In this document: positions 25,301-34,517 of the stretch, piece by piece
Numbering within the stretch: the first letter of the stretch is position 1
Layout: every line of letters starts with the position of its first letter
Assembly: GCF_023147505.1 (NCBI RefSeq)
Contig: NZ_JAHXPB010000005.1
Location: 124,001-188,000, forward strand
Origin: Brevundimonas sp. EYE_349
GTDB lineage: Bacteria; Pseudomonadota; Alphaproteobacteria; Caulobacterales; Caulobacteraceae
Length of the DNA stretch: 64,000 nt
Reading direction: 5' to 3'
Translations under genes and position numbers: made by a program
Notes under the pieces: generated by a model
The model's input: only the letters and a program-made list of their open reading frames with translations
Databases searched by the model: none
Told to the model about the DNA's origin: nothing

Positions 25301-27343
25301 ATGACCGATGCTTCTTCCTTCTTCTCGCCCAAGACCCAAGGGTTCGTGCGCGTGGCGGCGGCGACGCCCGTGGCGCACGTCGGGGATCCGAAGGCGAATG
25401 CGGGCGAGCATCTGGCGCTGATCCGCCAGGCGGGCGAACAGGGCGTGGACCTGATGGTCTTTCCCGAGCTGTCGCTGTCGGCCTATGCGATCGACGACCT
25501 GCATATGCAGGCGGCCCTGCTGGACGAGGTGGAGCGGCAGATCGCGGTCCTGGCCGAGGCGACAGCCGGCGCCGATCTGATCGCCGTGGTCGGTGCGCCG
25601 ATCCGCAGCGGAGACACCCTGTTCAACTGCGCCGTGGTGATGGGCGGGGGCGAGGTGCTGGGCGTCGCGCCCAAGACCTATCTGCCCAACTACCGCGAAT
25701 ATTACGAGAAACGCTGGTTCGCGCCAGCGACGGCGCGGACCGAAGACGTGATCCGGCTGAACGGCGAGACGGTGGATTTCGCGCCGGGACTGATCTTCGA
25801 GGCGGCGAACCGGCCGGGCTTCGTCTTCGCCGTCGAGATCTGCGAGGACTATTGGGCGCCGCTGCCTCCGTCCACGCGGGCGGCGCTGGCGGGCGCGCGG
25901 ATCCTGCTGAACCTGTCGGCGTCCAACATCGTCATCGGCAAGGCGGACGAGCGGGCGATGCTGAGCGCCAGCCATTCGGCGCGCACCCTGTCGGCCTATG
26001 TCTTCGCCGCATCGGGCTGGGGCGAGAGCACCACCGACTTGGCCTGGGACGGTCAGGCGACGATCCATGAGCTGGGGTCGAAACTGGCCGAAGGCGAGCG
26101 GTTCGCCCTTGAGAGCCATCTGACGATCGCCGATGTGGACGTGGACCGGATCGGGCTGGATCGGTTGAGGAACGGCACCTTCGCCGAATGCGCCAGAAAC
26201 GAGGGCGAGGCGGCGACCGTCGTGCCCTTCCTGGCGCGCGAGGATCATGAAGCCAGCGAGTTGATCCGGCCGCTGGACCGGTTCCCCTTCGTACCGGACG
26301 ACGCCGGGCGGCTGGATCAGGACTGCTACGAGGCGTTCAATATCCAAGTGCAAGGGCTGATGCGCCGGATGACGGCCACAGGCGCCAACTCGCTGGTGAT
26401 CGGCGTGTCCGGCGGGCTGGATTCCACCCAGGCCCTGCTGGTCGCCTGTCGCGCCTTCGACCGGCTGGACCTGCCGAGAACCGGCATATTGGCCTATACG
26501 ATGCCGGGGTTCGCGACCTCGGACGGGACCAAGTCCAACGCCTGGGCGCTGATGACCGCGCTGGGCGTCACGGGCGCGGAAATCGACATTCGCCCCGCCG
26601 CCGAACAGATGTTCCGGGACATCGGCCACCCCTATGCCGAGGGTCAGCCGGTCCACGACATCACCTTCGAAAATGTGCAGGCGGGCCTGAGGACCGACTA
26701 TCTGTTCCGGCTGGCCAACCAGAACAAGGCGTTCGTTCTGGGGACCGGGGACCTGTCGGAACTGGCGCTGGGCTGGGCCACCTATGGCGTCGGCGACCAT
26801 ATGAGCCACTACAACGTCAACGCCGGGGTGGCCAAAACGCTGATCCGGCATCTGATCCGCTGGGTGGCGACAGGCGATCTGATCGGCGGAGAGGCGCGCG
26901 AGACGCTGCACGCCATTCTGGACACCGAGATTTCGCCCGAATTGGTGCCCGCCAAGGATGGGGTGATCCAGTCGACGGAGGGGACGGTCGGCCCCTATGC
27001 GCTGAACGACTTCTTCCTGTTCTACCTCAGCCGGTTCGGGATGAAGCCGTCCAAGGTCGCCTTCCTGGCGCACCAGGCCTGGGGCGATGCGGGGGCGGGC
27101 GAATGGCCGGCGAATACGCCGGACGACGAGAAGGTCGAATACGATCTGGCGACGATCAAGGGCTGGCTGAGGAAGTTCCTTAATCGCTTCTTCCAGACGG
27201 CCCAGTTCAAGCGATCAGCCCTGCCGAACGGGCCAAAGGTCGTGACGGGCGGGTCGCTGTCGCCACGCGGCGACTGGCGAGCGCCGTCGGATGGCTCTGC
27301 CCGGGTGTGGCTGGATGAGCTTGAGGCAAACGTGCCGGATTAA
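25301..27343 (+). CDS. nadE: Glutamine-dependent NAD(+) synthetase
   Basis: A 680-residue two-domain enzyme that amidates nicotinic acid adenine dinucleotide to NAD. The N-terminal nitrilase-type glutaminase domain has the Glu-Lys-Cys triad in FPELSLSAY, APKTYLPNYREYYEKRWF and VEICEDYW. The C-terminal ATP-binding domain has SGGLDSTQ. Length matches the long glutamine-using form. ATG 25301 with AGGA eight bases before is preferred to GTG 25286. Confidence 0.96.
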   Translation: MTDASSFFSPKTQGFVRVAAATPVAHVGDPKANAGEHLALIRQAGEQGVDLMVFPELSLSAYAIDDLHMQAALLDEVERQIAVLAEATAGADLIAVVGAPIRSGDTLFNCAVVMGGGEVLGVAPKTYLPNYREYYEKRWFAPATARTEDVIRLNGETVDFAPGLIFEAANRPGFVFAVEICEDYWAPLPPSTRAALAGARILLNLSASNIVIGKADERAMLSASHSARTLSAYVFAASGWGESTTDLAWDGQATIHELGSKLAEGERFALESHLTIADVDVDRIGLDRLRNGTFAECARNEGEAATVVPFLAREDHEASELIRPLDRFPFVPDDAGRLDQDCYEAFNIQVQGLMRRMTATGANSLVIGVSGGLDSTQALLVACRAFDRLDLPRTGILAYTMPGFATSDGTKSNAWALMTALGVTGAEIDIRPAAEQMFRDIGHPYAEGQPVHDITFENVQAGLRTDYLFRLANQNKAFVLGTGDLSELALGWATYGVGDHMSHYNVNAGVAKTLIRHLIRWVATGDLIGGEARETLHAILDTEISPELVPAKDGVIQSTEGTVGPYALNDFFLFYLSRFGMKPSKVAFLAHQAWGDAGAGEWPANTPDDEKVEYDLATIKGWLRKFLNRFFQTAQFKRSALPNGPKVVTGGSLSPRGDWRAPSDGSARVWLDELEANVPD

Positions 27344-27410
27344 GGCAGGCCACGCAATTCCCGCACGGCTTGTATGGATATTTGGTCCTCTGGCCGCTAG
27401 AAGCGTCGCC

Positions 27411-27635
27411 ATGACCGATGACGTGACCAAAGACTCCAACGGCAACATCCTGGCCGATGGCGACAGCGTGACCCTGATCAAGGATCTGAAGGTCAAGGGA
27501 TCGGGCGGGGTGACCCTGAAGCGCGGGACCCTGGTCAAGAACATCCGCCTGACCGGCGATCCCGACGAGATCGAGGCCAATGTCGAAAAGGTGCGCGGCC
27601 TGGTCCTGCGCACCGAGTTCGTGAAGAAGGCTTAA
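27411..27635 (+). CDS. PhnA-like domain protein (short form)
   Basis: A 74-residue protein matching the C-terminal domain of PhnA/YjdM: VTKDSNGNILADGDSVTLIKDLKVKGS and KRGTLVKNIRLT are the family core. The N-terminal zinc ribbon of full-length PhnA is absent. Despite the historical name, the family is not known to act in phosphonate breakdown, and the phnCDE transporter 6 kb away is not evidence for that. Confidence 0.88.
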   Translation: MTDDVTKDSNGNILADGDSVTLIKDLKVKGSGGVTLKRGTLVKNIRLTGDPDEIEANVEKVRGLVLRTEFVKKA

Positions 27636-27679
27636 GGCCCCTCTTCCCAAGCGTGATATCAGCCGCCATCTAGCGGCCT

Positions 27680-28795
27680 ATGATCGACACCCTCGCCGCC
27701 CCGACCTCGACCGCCGCAACGACTGGCAAGATTCCCGTCACCGTCCTGACCGGCTATCTCGGCGCGGGCAAGACGACCCTGCTGAACCGCATCCTGACCG
27801 AGGATCACGGCAAGCGTTACGCCGTCATCGTCAACGAGTTCGGCGAGATCGGCATCGACAACGACCTGGTGGTCGGAGCCGACGAGGACGTGTTCGAGAT
27901 GAACAACGGCTGCGTCTGCTGCACGGTGCGCGGCGACCTGATCCGCGTGGTCGCGGGCCTGATGAAGCGGCAGCGTCCCGGAAAGCCCGCATTCGACGCC
28001 ATCATCGTGGAAACGACGGGCCTGGCCGACCCCGGCCCGGTGGCGCAGACCTTCTTCGTCGACGAGGACGTCAAGGCCAAGACCCAGCTGGACAGCGTCA
28101 CGACCCTGGTTGACGCCAAGCACGTGATGGCGCGGCTGGACGATTCCAGGGAGGCCCGCGAACAGGTGGCCTTCGCCGACCGGATCATCCTGAACAAGGT
28201 CGATCTGGCGACGGCGGACGAACTGGAGACGGTCGAGGCGCGTCTGCGGGCGTTGAATCCGCTGGCGCCCATCGTGCGAGCCGAACGATCGAACGTGCCG
28301 CTGGATCAGGTGCTGGGCCTTCACGCCTTCGATCTGGAGCGGATTCTGGAAGTGAAGCCGGACTTCGTGAACCCGCCGCATGGCGCGGACGGCCATGTGC
28401 ACGACGAACACTGCGGCCACGATCACCACCATCATGACCACGACCACGGGCATGACCACCACGATCACGATCATGGCGCGCGGGGGCACGCGCACCAGGA
28501 CGACATCAAGGGCATCTCCCTGTCGCTCGACCGTCCGCTGGATGGGGCGAAGTTCACGGCCTGGCTTGACCGGTTGCTGGGCGAGCAGGGCCAGGACATC
28601 CTGCGCGCCAAGGGCATCATCGACGTTCAGGGCGAGAACCGCCGCCTGGTCTTCCAGGCCGTCCACATGATCCTGGAAGGCGATCTGCAACGCGAATGGG
28701 GCGTCGCCGAACGCCGCTGGAGCCGCGCGGTCTTCATTGGCCGGGATCTGGACGAAGCCGAACTTCGCAAAGGCTTCGAGGCCTGCGCGGCCTAG
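27680..28795 (+). CDS. COG0523 GTPase, putative zinc chaperone (CobW family)
   Basis: A 371-residue G3E GTPase. The P-loop is GYLGAGKTT (25-33), the metal motif GCVCC at 77-81, and NKVD at 172-175. Residues 234-272 are strongly His-rich (18 or more His), followed by the CobW C-terminal domain. CxCC plus His-rich loop is typical of zinc-handling members such as ZigA/ZNG1 relatives that metallate enzymes under zinc limitation. A zur-like gene exists at 52904, but I see no clear Zur box here. Confidence 0.92.
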   Translation: MIDTLAAPTSTAATTGKIPVTVLTGYLGAGKTTLLNRILTEDHGKRYAVIVNEFGEIGIDNDLVVGADEDVFEMNNGCVCCTVRGDLIRVVAGLMKRQRPGKPAFDAIIVETTGLADPGPVAQTFFVDEDVKAKTQLDSVTTLVDAKHVMARLDDSREAREQVAFADRIILNKVDLATADELETVEARLRALNPLAPIVRAERSNVPLDQVLGLHAFDLERILEVKPDFVNPPHGADGHVHDEHCGHDHHHHDHDHGHDHHDHDHGARGHAHQDDIKGISLSLDRPLDGAKFTAWLDRLLGEQGQDILRAKGIIDVQGENRRLVFQAVHMILEGDLQREWGVAERRWSRAVFIGRDLDEAELRKGFEACAA

Positions 28796-28854
28796 CGTCC
28801 CGCCACTTTTACGCCGCACTCCCTCCGCAGCCTGTAGTTAGGCGGAGGGAAACC

Positions 28855-29577
28855 ATGAAGCGATTGATTCTGACGGCCTGCATGGCGTTGCTGTGCGGCT
28901 GTTCGACCTATACGACGCCCGGCGCTGGGGTCGAACTGGGCGCAATCACCGAGAACGACGGCGACATCGCCGCCGCATTCGCTCGCCAACCGGCCGTTGT
29001 TTTTCCTGCTCGGATGGCCGTCGCTCGTGTCGCTTCGGCAGGCTATCGAAGCGCCTCCAACAGCAGCATGGGCACGGGCGCGTTCGGCATTGTGACGACA
29101 CGCGACATCGAGACGGATGAAAGCCTCGCAAGGCTGGCGCAAATGCCGCGCATTTCCGCCGTCGCCCCTGTAAGTCGCCTTTTGGTCTCGCCAGATTTGA
29201 AAGACACCCGAGACCTGCGCGCCGCCGCAGCCCAACTGAGGGCGGATGTCATCCTCGTCTATACGATCGATACGCGCTTCCGCACCGAGAGCGCAGCGCT
29301 TGGCCCTCTGCAGACCATCGCCCTCGGCTTTCTTCCCAGCAAGAAGGCGGTCGTGAACGCCACCTGCGCCTTTATCCTTATCGATGTGCGAACCGGCTTT
29401 GTTTACGGAACGGGCGAGACGACGGCGACCGAAGACCAGCGCTCCAATGTCTGGGGCAGCGAGAACGCCATCGAGGCGGCGCGACTGAGAGCCGAACGAA
29501 AAGCCTTCGAGGACGGCCTGGGTGAAGTCGCCAAGCTCTGGTCATCCGTCGTCGCGGCCCACGGCGGCCAAGGCTAG
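28855..29577 (+). CDS. Uncharacterised lipoprotein
   Basis: A 240-residue protein with a lipoprotein signal: MKRLILTACMALLCGCS, lipid attachment at Cys18. GGAGGG precedes ATG 28855. The mature protein has a mixed alpha/beta pattern; RADVILVYTIDTRF and CAFILIDVRTGFVYGTGETTA are its most conserved-looking segments, similar in style to envelope stress-type lipoproteins of Gram-negative bacteria. I do not recognise a named family. It is probably tethered to the outer membrane facing the periplasm. Confidence 0.75.
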   Translation: MKRLILTACMALLCGCSTYTTPGAGVELGAITENDGDIAAAFARQPAVVFPARMAVARVASAGYRSASNSSMGTGAFGIVTTRDIETDESLARLAQMPRISAVAPVSRLLVSPDLKDTRDLRAAAAQLRADVILVYTIDTRFRTESAALGPLQTIALGFLPSKKAVVNATCAFILIDVRTGFVYGTGETTATEDQRSNVWGSENAIEAARLRAERKAFEDGLGEVAKLWSSVVAAHGGQG

Positions 29578-29613
29578 AAAAAAGACCGCCGGATCACTCG
29601 GCGGTCTTTTTCC
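29578..29613. terminator. Bidirectional intrinsic terminator
   Basis: Stem AGACCGCC / GGCGGTCT with A tract on the left and T tract on the right lies between the convergent lipoprotein and deoxyhypusine synthase-like genes and can serve both strands. Confidence 0.88.
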
Positions 29614-29617
29614 TTAA

Positions 29618-30670
29618 TTACTTCCCGAACAGCTTGTTCCAGCGGCGCTTCTCGCGGGCCTTCCAGGCGCCGCGATGATAGGCGTCGGACCCGATCAGGG
29701 GAACCACGGTGGTGGCTTCGGCGAAGACCATCTGTTCGTGGGTCGTTTGAACCTTGCCCCAGGAGGCGGCCTCTTTCAGCGTGGACGACGAGCAGGCGCC
29801 GTCGCGGACGTCGGCGACGGTGATCTGGACCGCATAGCGGTGCATCTCGGCCTCAACGCCCAGAATTTCGGCGCAAACGACCGTGTCCTGGGCGAAGTTC
29901 TTGGGCACGCCGCCGCCGACCATGAACAGGCCGGTGACGCCCGCCGCGATCTTGATGTCGGTCAGTTCGCGGAAGTCGGCGATGGCGTCCAGCATCAGAT
30001 AGGGCTGGCCGGCGGCCGCGCGTTCCTTCTGGTGCTTGACCAGGCCGAAGCCGGCGGAGGAGTCGACAAAGGCCGGGCAGAAGATCGGCACGCCCTCTTC
30101 ATAGGCGGTTTGAATCAGCGAGCCGGGCTTCTTCGCATTCCCTTCGGACAGCCACTTGCCCATCTCCCAAATGAACTCGCGGCTGGAATAGCCGCGCGGC
30201 TCCAGACGGTCGGCGATCTCCAGGATGGTGTGGTCGCAGGCCTGAAGCTCTTCCTCGTCGATATAGGTGTCGTAGATGCGGTCGATGTAATTGTCGCGCA
30301 GGACGTTGTCGTCCACCTGACCGGCGGCCTGATAGTGTTTGAAGCCCAGGGCCTCGAAGAAATCCATGTCCACGATGGAGGCGCCGGTGGCGACCACGGC
30401 GTCGACCATGCCGAACTTCACCATGTCGCGGTACACGTCCATGCAGCCGCCCGCCGAGGTCGAACCGGCCAGGATCAGCCAGGGCGAGCAGTCCGCATCC
30501 TCGATGGCCATGGAGAAGATGTCGGCGGCGCGGGCGGTGTCGCGCGACGAAAAGGACATCTTGCGCATCGAGTCGATGATCGGTCGGGCGTCGAAGCTGG
30601 TGATGTCGACGTGTTCGACCACGTTTTGGAGCAGCTGGGCCTTGGTGTTCGATTGAACGGGAGCGTTCAT
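29618..30670 (-). CDS. Deoxyhypusine synthase-like protein (probable homospermidine synthase-type)
   Basis: A 350-residue protein of the deoxyhypusine synthase family. The Lys that forms the enzyme-imine intermediate is kept (Lys306 in EAASWGKVQ), as are the NAD-binding segments AGSTSAGGC and GLFMVGGGVPKN. Bacteria lack eIF5A hypusine, and several bacterial members make homospermidine or transfer aminobutyl groups to other amines. It faces the PLP decarboxylase gene 214 bp upstream on the same strand, consistent with polyamine metabolism. ATG 30670 fits the family start better than 30709. Confidence 0.85.
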   Translation of the reverse strand: MNAPVQSNTKAQLLQNVVEHVDITSFDARPIIDSMRKMSFSSRDTARAADIFSMAIEDADCSPWLILAGSTSAGGCMDVYRDMVKFGMVDAVVATGASIVDMDFFEALGFKHYQAAGQVDDNVLRDNYIDRIYDTYIDEEELQACDHTILEIADRLEPRGYSSREFIWEMGKWLSEGNAKKPGSLIQTAYEEGVPIFCPAFVDSSAGFGLVKHQKERAAAGQPYLMLDAIADFRELTDIKIAAGVTGLFMVGGGVPKNFAQDTVVCAEILGVEAEMHRYAVQITVADVRDGACSSSTLKEAASWGKVQTTHEQMVFAEATTVVPLIGSDAYHRGAWKAREKRRWNKLFGK

Positions 30671-30765
30671 TTCGGCGGTTTCCCTGTGATTTGAGCGCCC
30701 GTCGAACAAGCAGACGTGCCGGGACGGAGCGACCGACAGGACCGATAGACGCCCAACCTGCAGCC

Positions 30766-30864
30766 GTCACCCTCGGACTTGATCCGAGGGCCGAAGGTCC
30801 CGCCGTGCTCTCTCCGCAATGGAGACGCACAGCAGCCGATCCTGGGGTCGAGCCCGAGGATGAC
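30766..30864. repeat. Dispersed inverted-repeat element, copy C (GTCATYC family)
   Basis: A 99-bp element between the deoxyhypusine synthase-like and decarboxylase genes. GTCACCCTCGGACTTGATCC at its left and the complement-like GTCGAGCCCGAGGATGAC at its right form imperfect arms of about 20 bp. Confidence 0.65.
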
Positions 30865-30884
30865 GGATATGAGGTGCGGGCGCC

Positions 30885-32150
30885 CTACTTCCGGCGCGAC
30901 TTGCGCTGACCGGCCTTACCCTTGGGACGTGACAGGCGCACGACCTTGCGCGCGTTCTCTTCCGCCGTGGTGCGCACGGTGGGAATGGAGCGCGGCGCCA
31001 GGCCGTACAGCGAGGCCATCGGGGCGTCCCCGACCGCGGCGATGTCGTGTTCGCCATAGCCGTTGAAGCCGGTCGACATGGCGACGCCGTAAGCCCCCAG
31101 CATGCCGATCTCGATGAAATCGCCTTCGCGCACATCGGCCGGCAGCCAGAACGGGCCCGGCATATGGTCGATGCTGTCGCAGGTCGGGCCGTAAAACTGG
31201 AAGGCCTTCAACTCGCCCGACGCTTCGCCGTCCCGGACCAGCTTGGTCGGGAAGGGCCAGCGCGAGTGGGTCGCGTCGAACAGCGAACCGTAGGAGCCGT
31301 CGTTCAGATACAGGGCGTCGCCCTTTCGCAGATCGACGCGGGCCAGGATCGACGAGGATTCGGCGACCAGCGCCCGACCGGGCTCGCACCACAACTCGGT
31401 CGTTTCCGACACCGGCATCTCGTTGAAGCCGCGATGGATGGCGTCGGCGTATTCGCTCATGTCCGGCGGGACCATGCCGGGATAGACCGAGGGGAAGCCG
31501 CCGCCGACATCGACGATGTCGACGATCACGCCCGCGCGGCTGATCGACCGTCCGACCTGGGCCATCGCCGCCTGATAGGCGGTCGGGCGCATGCACTGCG
31601 AACCGACGTGGAAGCTGACGCCCATCAGGCCTTCCTTGACCGCCTGGCGCGTGGCCAGCAGCAAGGCGGGAGCCTGATCCGACGACACGCCGAACTTGCC
31701 CGAAAGGGTATAGGCGGCCCCATCGGCCGAGACGGCCATGCGAACCACAAGGTTCAGGTCGTCGGCGCCGCCGGTGGCGTCGAGGATCTTGTTCAGCTCT
31801 TCCACGCAATCCAGCGAGAAGGTGCGGACGCCGTGGTCAAAATAGGCCTTGGTGATCGCAGACCGGCTCTTGACCGGATGCATGAAGGCCAGACGCACGT
31901 CATGGCTGACCGAACGGACCAGTTCGATTTCGGCCACGGACGCCACGTCGAAGGCGCGAACGCCAGCCTCGATCAGGGTCTCGATGACCCAGCGCGAGGG
32001 ATTGGCCTTCACTGCATAGAAGACGTCGGCTTTCAGATTATCCTGGAACCAGCGCGCCGCTACGGATACCGAACGCGGCCGCACGAGTGCGACGGGACGT
32101 TCAGGAGGCCGCTCACGGACCAGGTCCAGGGGAAATTGGTACGTGCGCAA
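30885..32150 (-). CDS. Type III PLP-dependent ornithine/lysine decarboxylase
   Basis: A 421-residue alanine-racemase-fold decarboxylase. PLP lysine is Lys48 in FYAVKANPS; HVGSQC, VDVGGGFPS, CEPGRALVAES and the active-site cysteine in YGPTCDSID are intact. It makes putrescine (or cadaverine). The C-terminus ends in a very basic tail. The start is TTG 32150 with AGGGGG nine bases upstream. It probably supplies substrate to the deoxyhypusine synthase-like enzyme downstream and to the carboxyspermidine pathway at 45-47 kb. Confidence 0.93.
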   Translation of the reverse strand: MRTYQFPLDLVRERPPERPVALVRPRSVSVAARWFQDNLKADVFYAVKANPSRWVIETLIEAGVRAFDVASVAEIELVRSVSHDVRLAFMHPVKSRSAITKAYFDHGVRTFSLDCVEELNKILDATGGADDLNLVVRMAVSADGAAYTLSGKFGVSSDQAPALLLATRQAVKEGLMGVSFHVGSQCMRPTAYQAAMAQVGRSISRAGVIVDIVDVGGGFPSVYPGMVPPDMSEYADAIHRGFNEMPVSETTELWCEPGRALVAESSSILARVDLRKGDALYLNDGSYGSLFDATHSRWPFPTKLVRDGEASGELKAFQFYGPTCDSIDHMPGPFWLPADVREGDFIEIGMLGAYGVAMSTGFNGYGEHDIAAVGDAPMASLYGLAPRSIPTVRTTAEENARKVVRLSRPKGKAGQRKSRRK

Positions 32151-32392
32151 TTCACGTAACCCCCTGCTAATTGTTAACCCAGACCGGCGTTAGCAGCGCG
32201 TAACGGTTAGACCTACGGGGTCCGCCGGAGAGCGCGATATGGGGGCTGTGGACTGTCATGTAAAGCGGTAATTTCATGGCGGGGCCTGGGTTTGATCGGA
32301 CCGGGACTGTCACAAATGTCCGTCCACCTCCGAAATGGCCGCGCCGACGGCAACCTTGGCCTTTGGCTGTCGTTCAGACGGCGGAGGAGCGG

Positions 32393-33616
32393 ATGAATCG
32401 GTGGATATTCCTGTTTCGACGGATGTCGCGGCAGCTGTGGTGGCGGGCCAGCCTTTATGCGGCGTTGGGCGTGGTCGCGGCCCTGGCCGGCGCCTGGGGC
32501 GCGCCGTTCGCCCCGCCCGTGCTGGCCGAGCGGTTCGGCGGGGATTCCGTCGAGGCGGTGCTGACCATACTGGCGTCCAGCCTGCTCGCCGTGGCGACAT
32601 TCTCGCTGGGGGCCATGGTCACCGCCTACACCAGCGTCTCCAGCGCCGCGACGCCCCGCGCCGCCGCCCTGATCACGGGCGACGAAAGCACCCAAAAGGC
32701 CCTGGCCACCTTCGTCGGGGCCTTTCTCTACGCCATCGTCGGGGTCACGGCGATCAATGCGCAGTATTACGGACCTGGCGGCCGGGCGATCATCTTCCTG
32801 TTCAGCCTGGCGGTGGTGGCCCTGGTCGCCTTTCGTCTGCTGACCTGGGTCAGTCGCCTGACGCGGCTGGCGCGCCTCAGCCATACGGTGGAGCGTGTCG
32901 AGGCCGAAACCCTGGTCGCCCTGACCGCAGAGGCGAAGCGGCCACGCATGGGCGCGTCGGCTGGCGTTCTGGATCGAGGGCCGGTCGTGACGGCCGCGCA
33001 GACCGGCTATGTGCTGAACGTGGACATCCAGAGCCTTCAGGCCGCGGCCGAGCGAGCTGACGGCCGCATCCAGGTCATCGCCCGCCCCGGCGCCTTTGTG
33101 ATGCGGGGCGAACCCCTGGCGCGGCTGAGCGGCGACGCCATAGACGCCGATGCGGTGCAGACCGCCTTCACCCTGGGGCGGGAACGGTCGTTCGATCAGG
33201 ATCCGCGTTACGGGCTGATCGTCCTGGGCGAAATCGCGGACAAGGCTTTGTCGGCCGCCGTCAACGACATCGGCACCGTGGTCGGGGTGATCGGTTCGGG
33301 GGTGCGGCTTATGGATCTGTGGGCCGACGCGGCGCCGGAGGATCGGCCGCCCTGCGACCGCGTGCTGGCCGAGCCCTTGTCGGCGCACGATCTGCTGGAC
33401 GACATCTTCGGCCCTGTGGTCCGTCACGGCGCCCACGACCTGACCAGCGCGATCAGGCTGCGCAAGGCCCTGGCCTCCCTGTCCGTCCACCCGGTTCTGG
33501 CTGAACCGGCGTCAGTGATGGACGCGCGGCTGATGCAGGATGCGGACTTCGCCAATGTCGCGGACGCCGAGCGGCTGCGGCGCTGCGGCGCCCAGGCCCG
33601 GACAAGCGCGGGCTAG
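32393..33616 (+). CDS. DUF2254 family membrane protein
   Basis: A 407-residue protein. ATG 32393 has GGAGG six bases upstream. Four hydrophobic segments in the first ~165 residues are followed by a cytoplasmic domain (GYVLNVDIQSLQ, RPGAFVMRGEPLARL, DPRYGLIVLGEIADKALSAAVNDIGT) characteristic of DUF2254. Function is unknown; the C-terminal part looks like a nucleotide or ion-binding regulator of a membrane channel, which is speculation. It lies directly before phnCDE. Confidence 0.87.
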   Translation: MNRWIFLFRRMSRQLWWRASLYAALGVVAALAGAWGAPFAPPVLAERFGGDSVEAVLTILASSLLAVATFSLGAMVTAYTSVSSAATPRAAALITGDESTQKALATFVGAFLYAIVGVTAINAQYYGPGGRAIIFLFSLAVVALVAFRLLTWVSRLTRLARLSHTVERVEAETLVALTAEAKRPRMGASAGVLDRGPVVTAAQTGYVLNVDIQSLQAAAERADGRIQVIARPGAFVMRGEPLARLSGDAIDADAVQTAFTLGRERSFDQDPRYGLIVLGEIADKALSAAVNDIGTVVGVIGSGVRLMDLWADAAPEDRPPCDRVLAEPLSAHDLLDDIFGPVVRHGAHDLTSAIRLRKALASLSVHPVLAEPASVMDARLMQDADFANVADAERLRRCGAQARTSAG

Positions 33617-33707
33617 ACGAAATCCCTCGCGCCGTGCGATTAGGACTTGCCCAAACGCCTTCGTCGCGTCATGCGGCGCCCCTTCGCCACAGCCTCTCAG
33701 CGAGTTC

Positions 33708-34517
33708 ATGAGTTCATCCGCAGCCGCCGTCGCCCCCGGGCTAGTCCAGGCGCGTGACGTGTCGAAGACCTTCGGATCGCGAAAGGCGCTGGACGGCGTC
33801 TCGATCTCGGTCGCCTCGGGCGAGATGGTCGCCCTGATCGGGCCGTCCGGGTCGGGCAAGTCCACCTTGCTGCGCTCCATCACCGGGCTTCAGTCCATCG
33901 ACGCCGGCAAGGGGACCATTCAGGTCTTCGGCGAGACGGTGCAGAAGGACGGCCGCGTCACCGGCGCGGTGCGCAAGGCGCGCGGCAAGCTGGGCATGAT
34001 CTTCCAGCAGTTCAATCTGGTCGGCCGCCTTAGTCTGTTCTCCAACGTCATGCTGGGCGCCCTGGGCCGCCTGCCCTCGTGGCAGGGCCTTCTGGGGATG
34101 TGGCCCCAAGCCGACAAGGACAAGGCCATGGCGGCCCTGCACCGCGTCGGCGTCAGCGACTACGCCGCCCAGCGCGCCAACACCCTGTCGGGGGGCCAGC
34201 AACAGCGCGGCGCCATCGCCCGCGCCATCGTCCAGGGCGCCAAGGCCATTCTGGCCGACGAACCCGTCGCCTCTCTGGACCCGGTGTCGGCGCGCAAGGT
34301 GATGGAGCTGCTGGTCGAGCTGAACAAGCGCGACGGCCTGGGCGTGATCGTCACCCTGCACCAGGTCGACTACGCCATCCGCTACTGCGACCGGGTCATC
34401 GCGCTACAGGGCGGCAAGATCGTCTATGACGGCCCTTCCACGGCGCTGGACCAAAAGCGCCTGATCGAAATCTACGGTCCCGAATTCGAGGACGCGTTCT
34501 GGGAGACCAAGGCATGA
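33708..34517 (+). CDS. phnC: Phosphonate/phosphate ABC transporter ATP-binding protein
   Basis: A 269-residue ABC ATPase. Walker A GPSGSGKST, Q-loop QQFNLVGRLS, signature LSGGQQQRGAIARA and Walker B AILADEPVASLDP are present. The sequence style around FQQFNLV..L and LHQVDYAIRYCDRVIALQ is the PhnC subfamily. Its stop overlaps phnD (ATGA). It energises import of phosphonate, phosphite or phosphate esters. No C-P lyase (phnGHIJK) genes are in the window. Confidence 0.93.
   Translation: MSSSAAAVAPGLVQARDVSKTFGSRKALDGVSISVASGEMVALIGPSGSGKSTLLRSITGLQSIDAGKGTIQVFGETVQKDGRVTGAVRKARGKLGMIFQQFNLVGRLSLFSNVMLGALGRLPSWQGLLGMWPQADKDKAMAALHRVGVSDYAAQRANTLSGGQQQRGAIARAIVQGAKAILADEPVASLDPVSARKVMELLVELNKRDGLGVIVTLHQVDYAIRYCDRVIALQGGKIVYDGPSTALDQKRLIEIYGPEFEDAFWETKA

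Noticed and set aside
28380..28500. Dense CAC/CAT repeats resembling a microsatellite
   Set aside because: They are codons of the metal-binding His-rich loop of the COG0523 GTPase.
32253..32313. CTGTCAT and CTGTCAC half-sites before the DUF2254 gene as Pho boxes
   Set aside because: They are 54 bp apart and lack the second repeat at 11 bp; not enough for a PhoB site.
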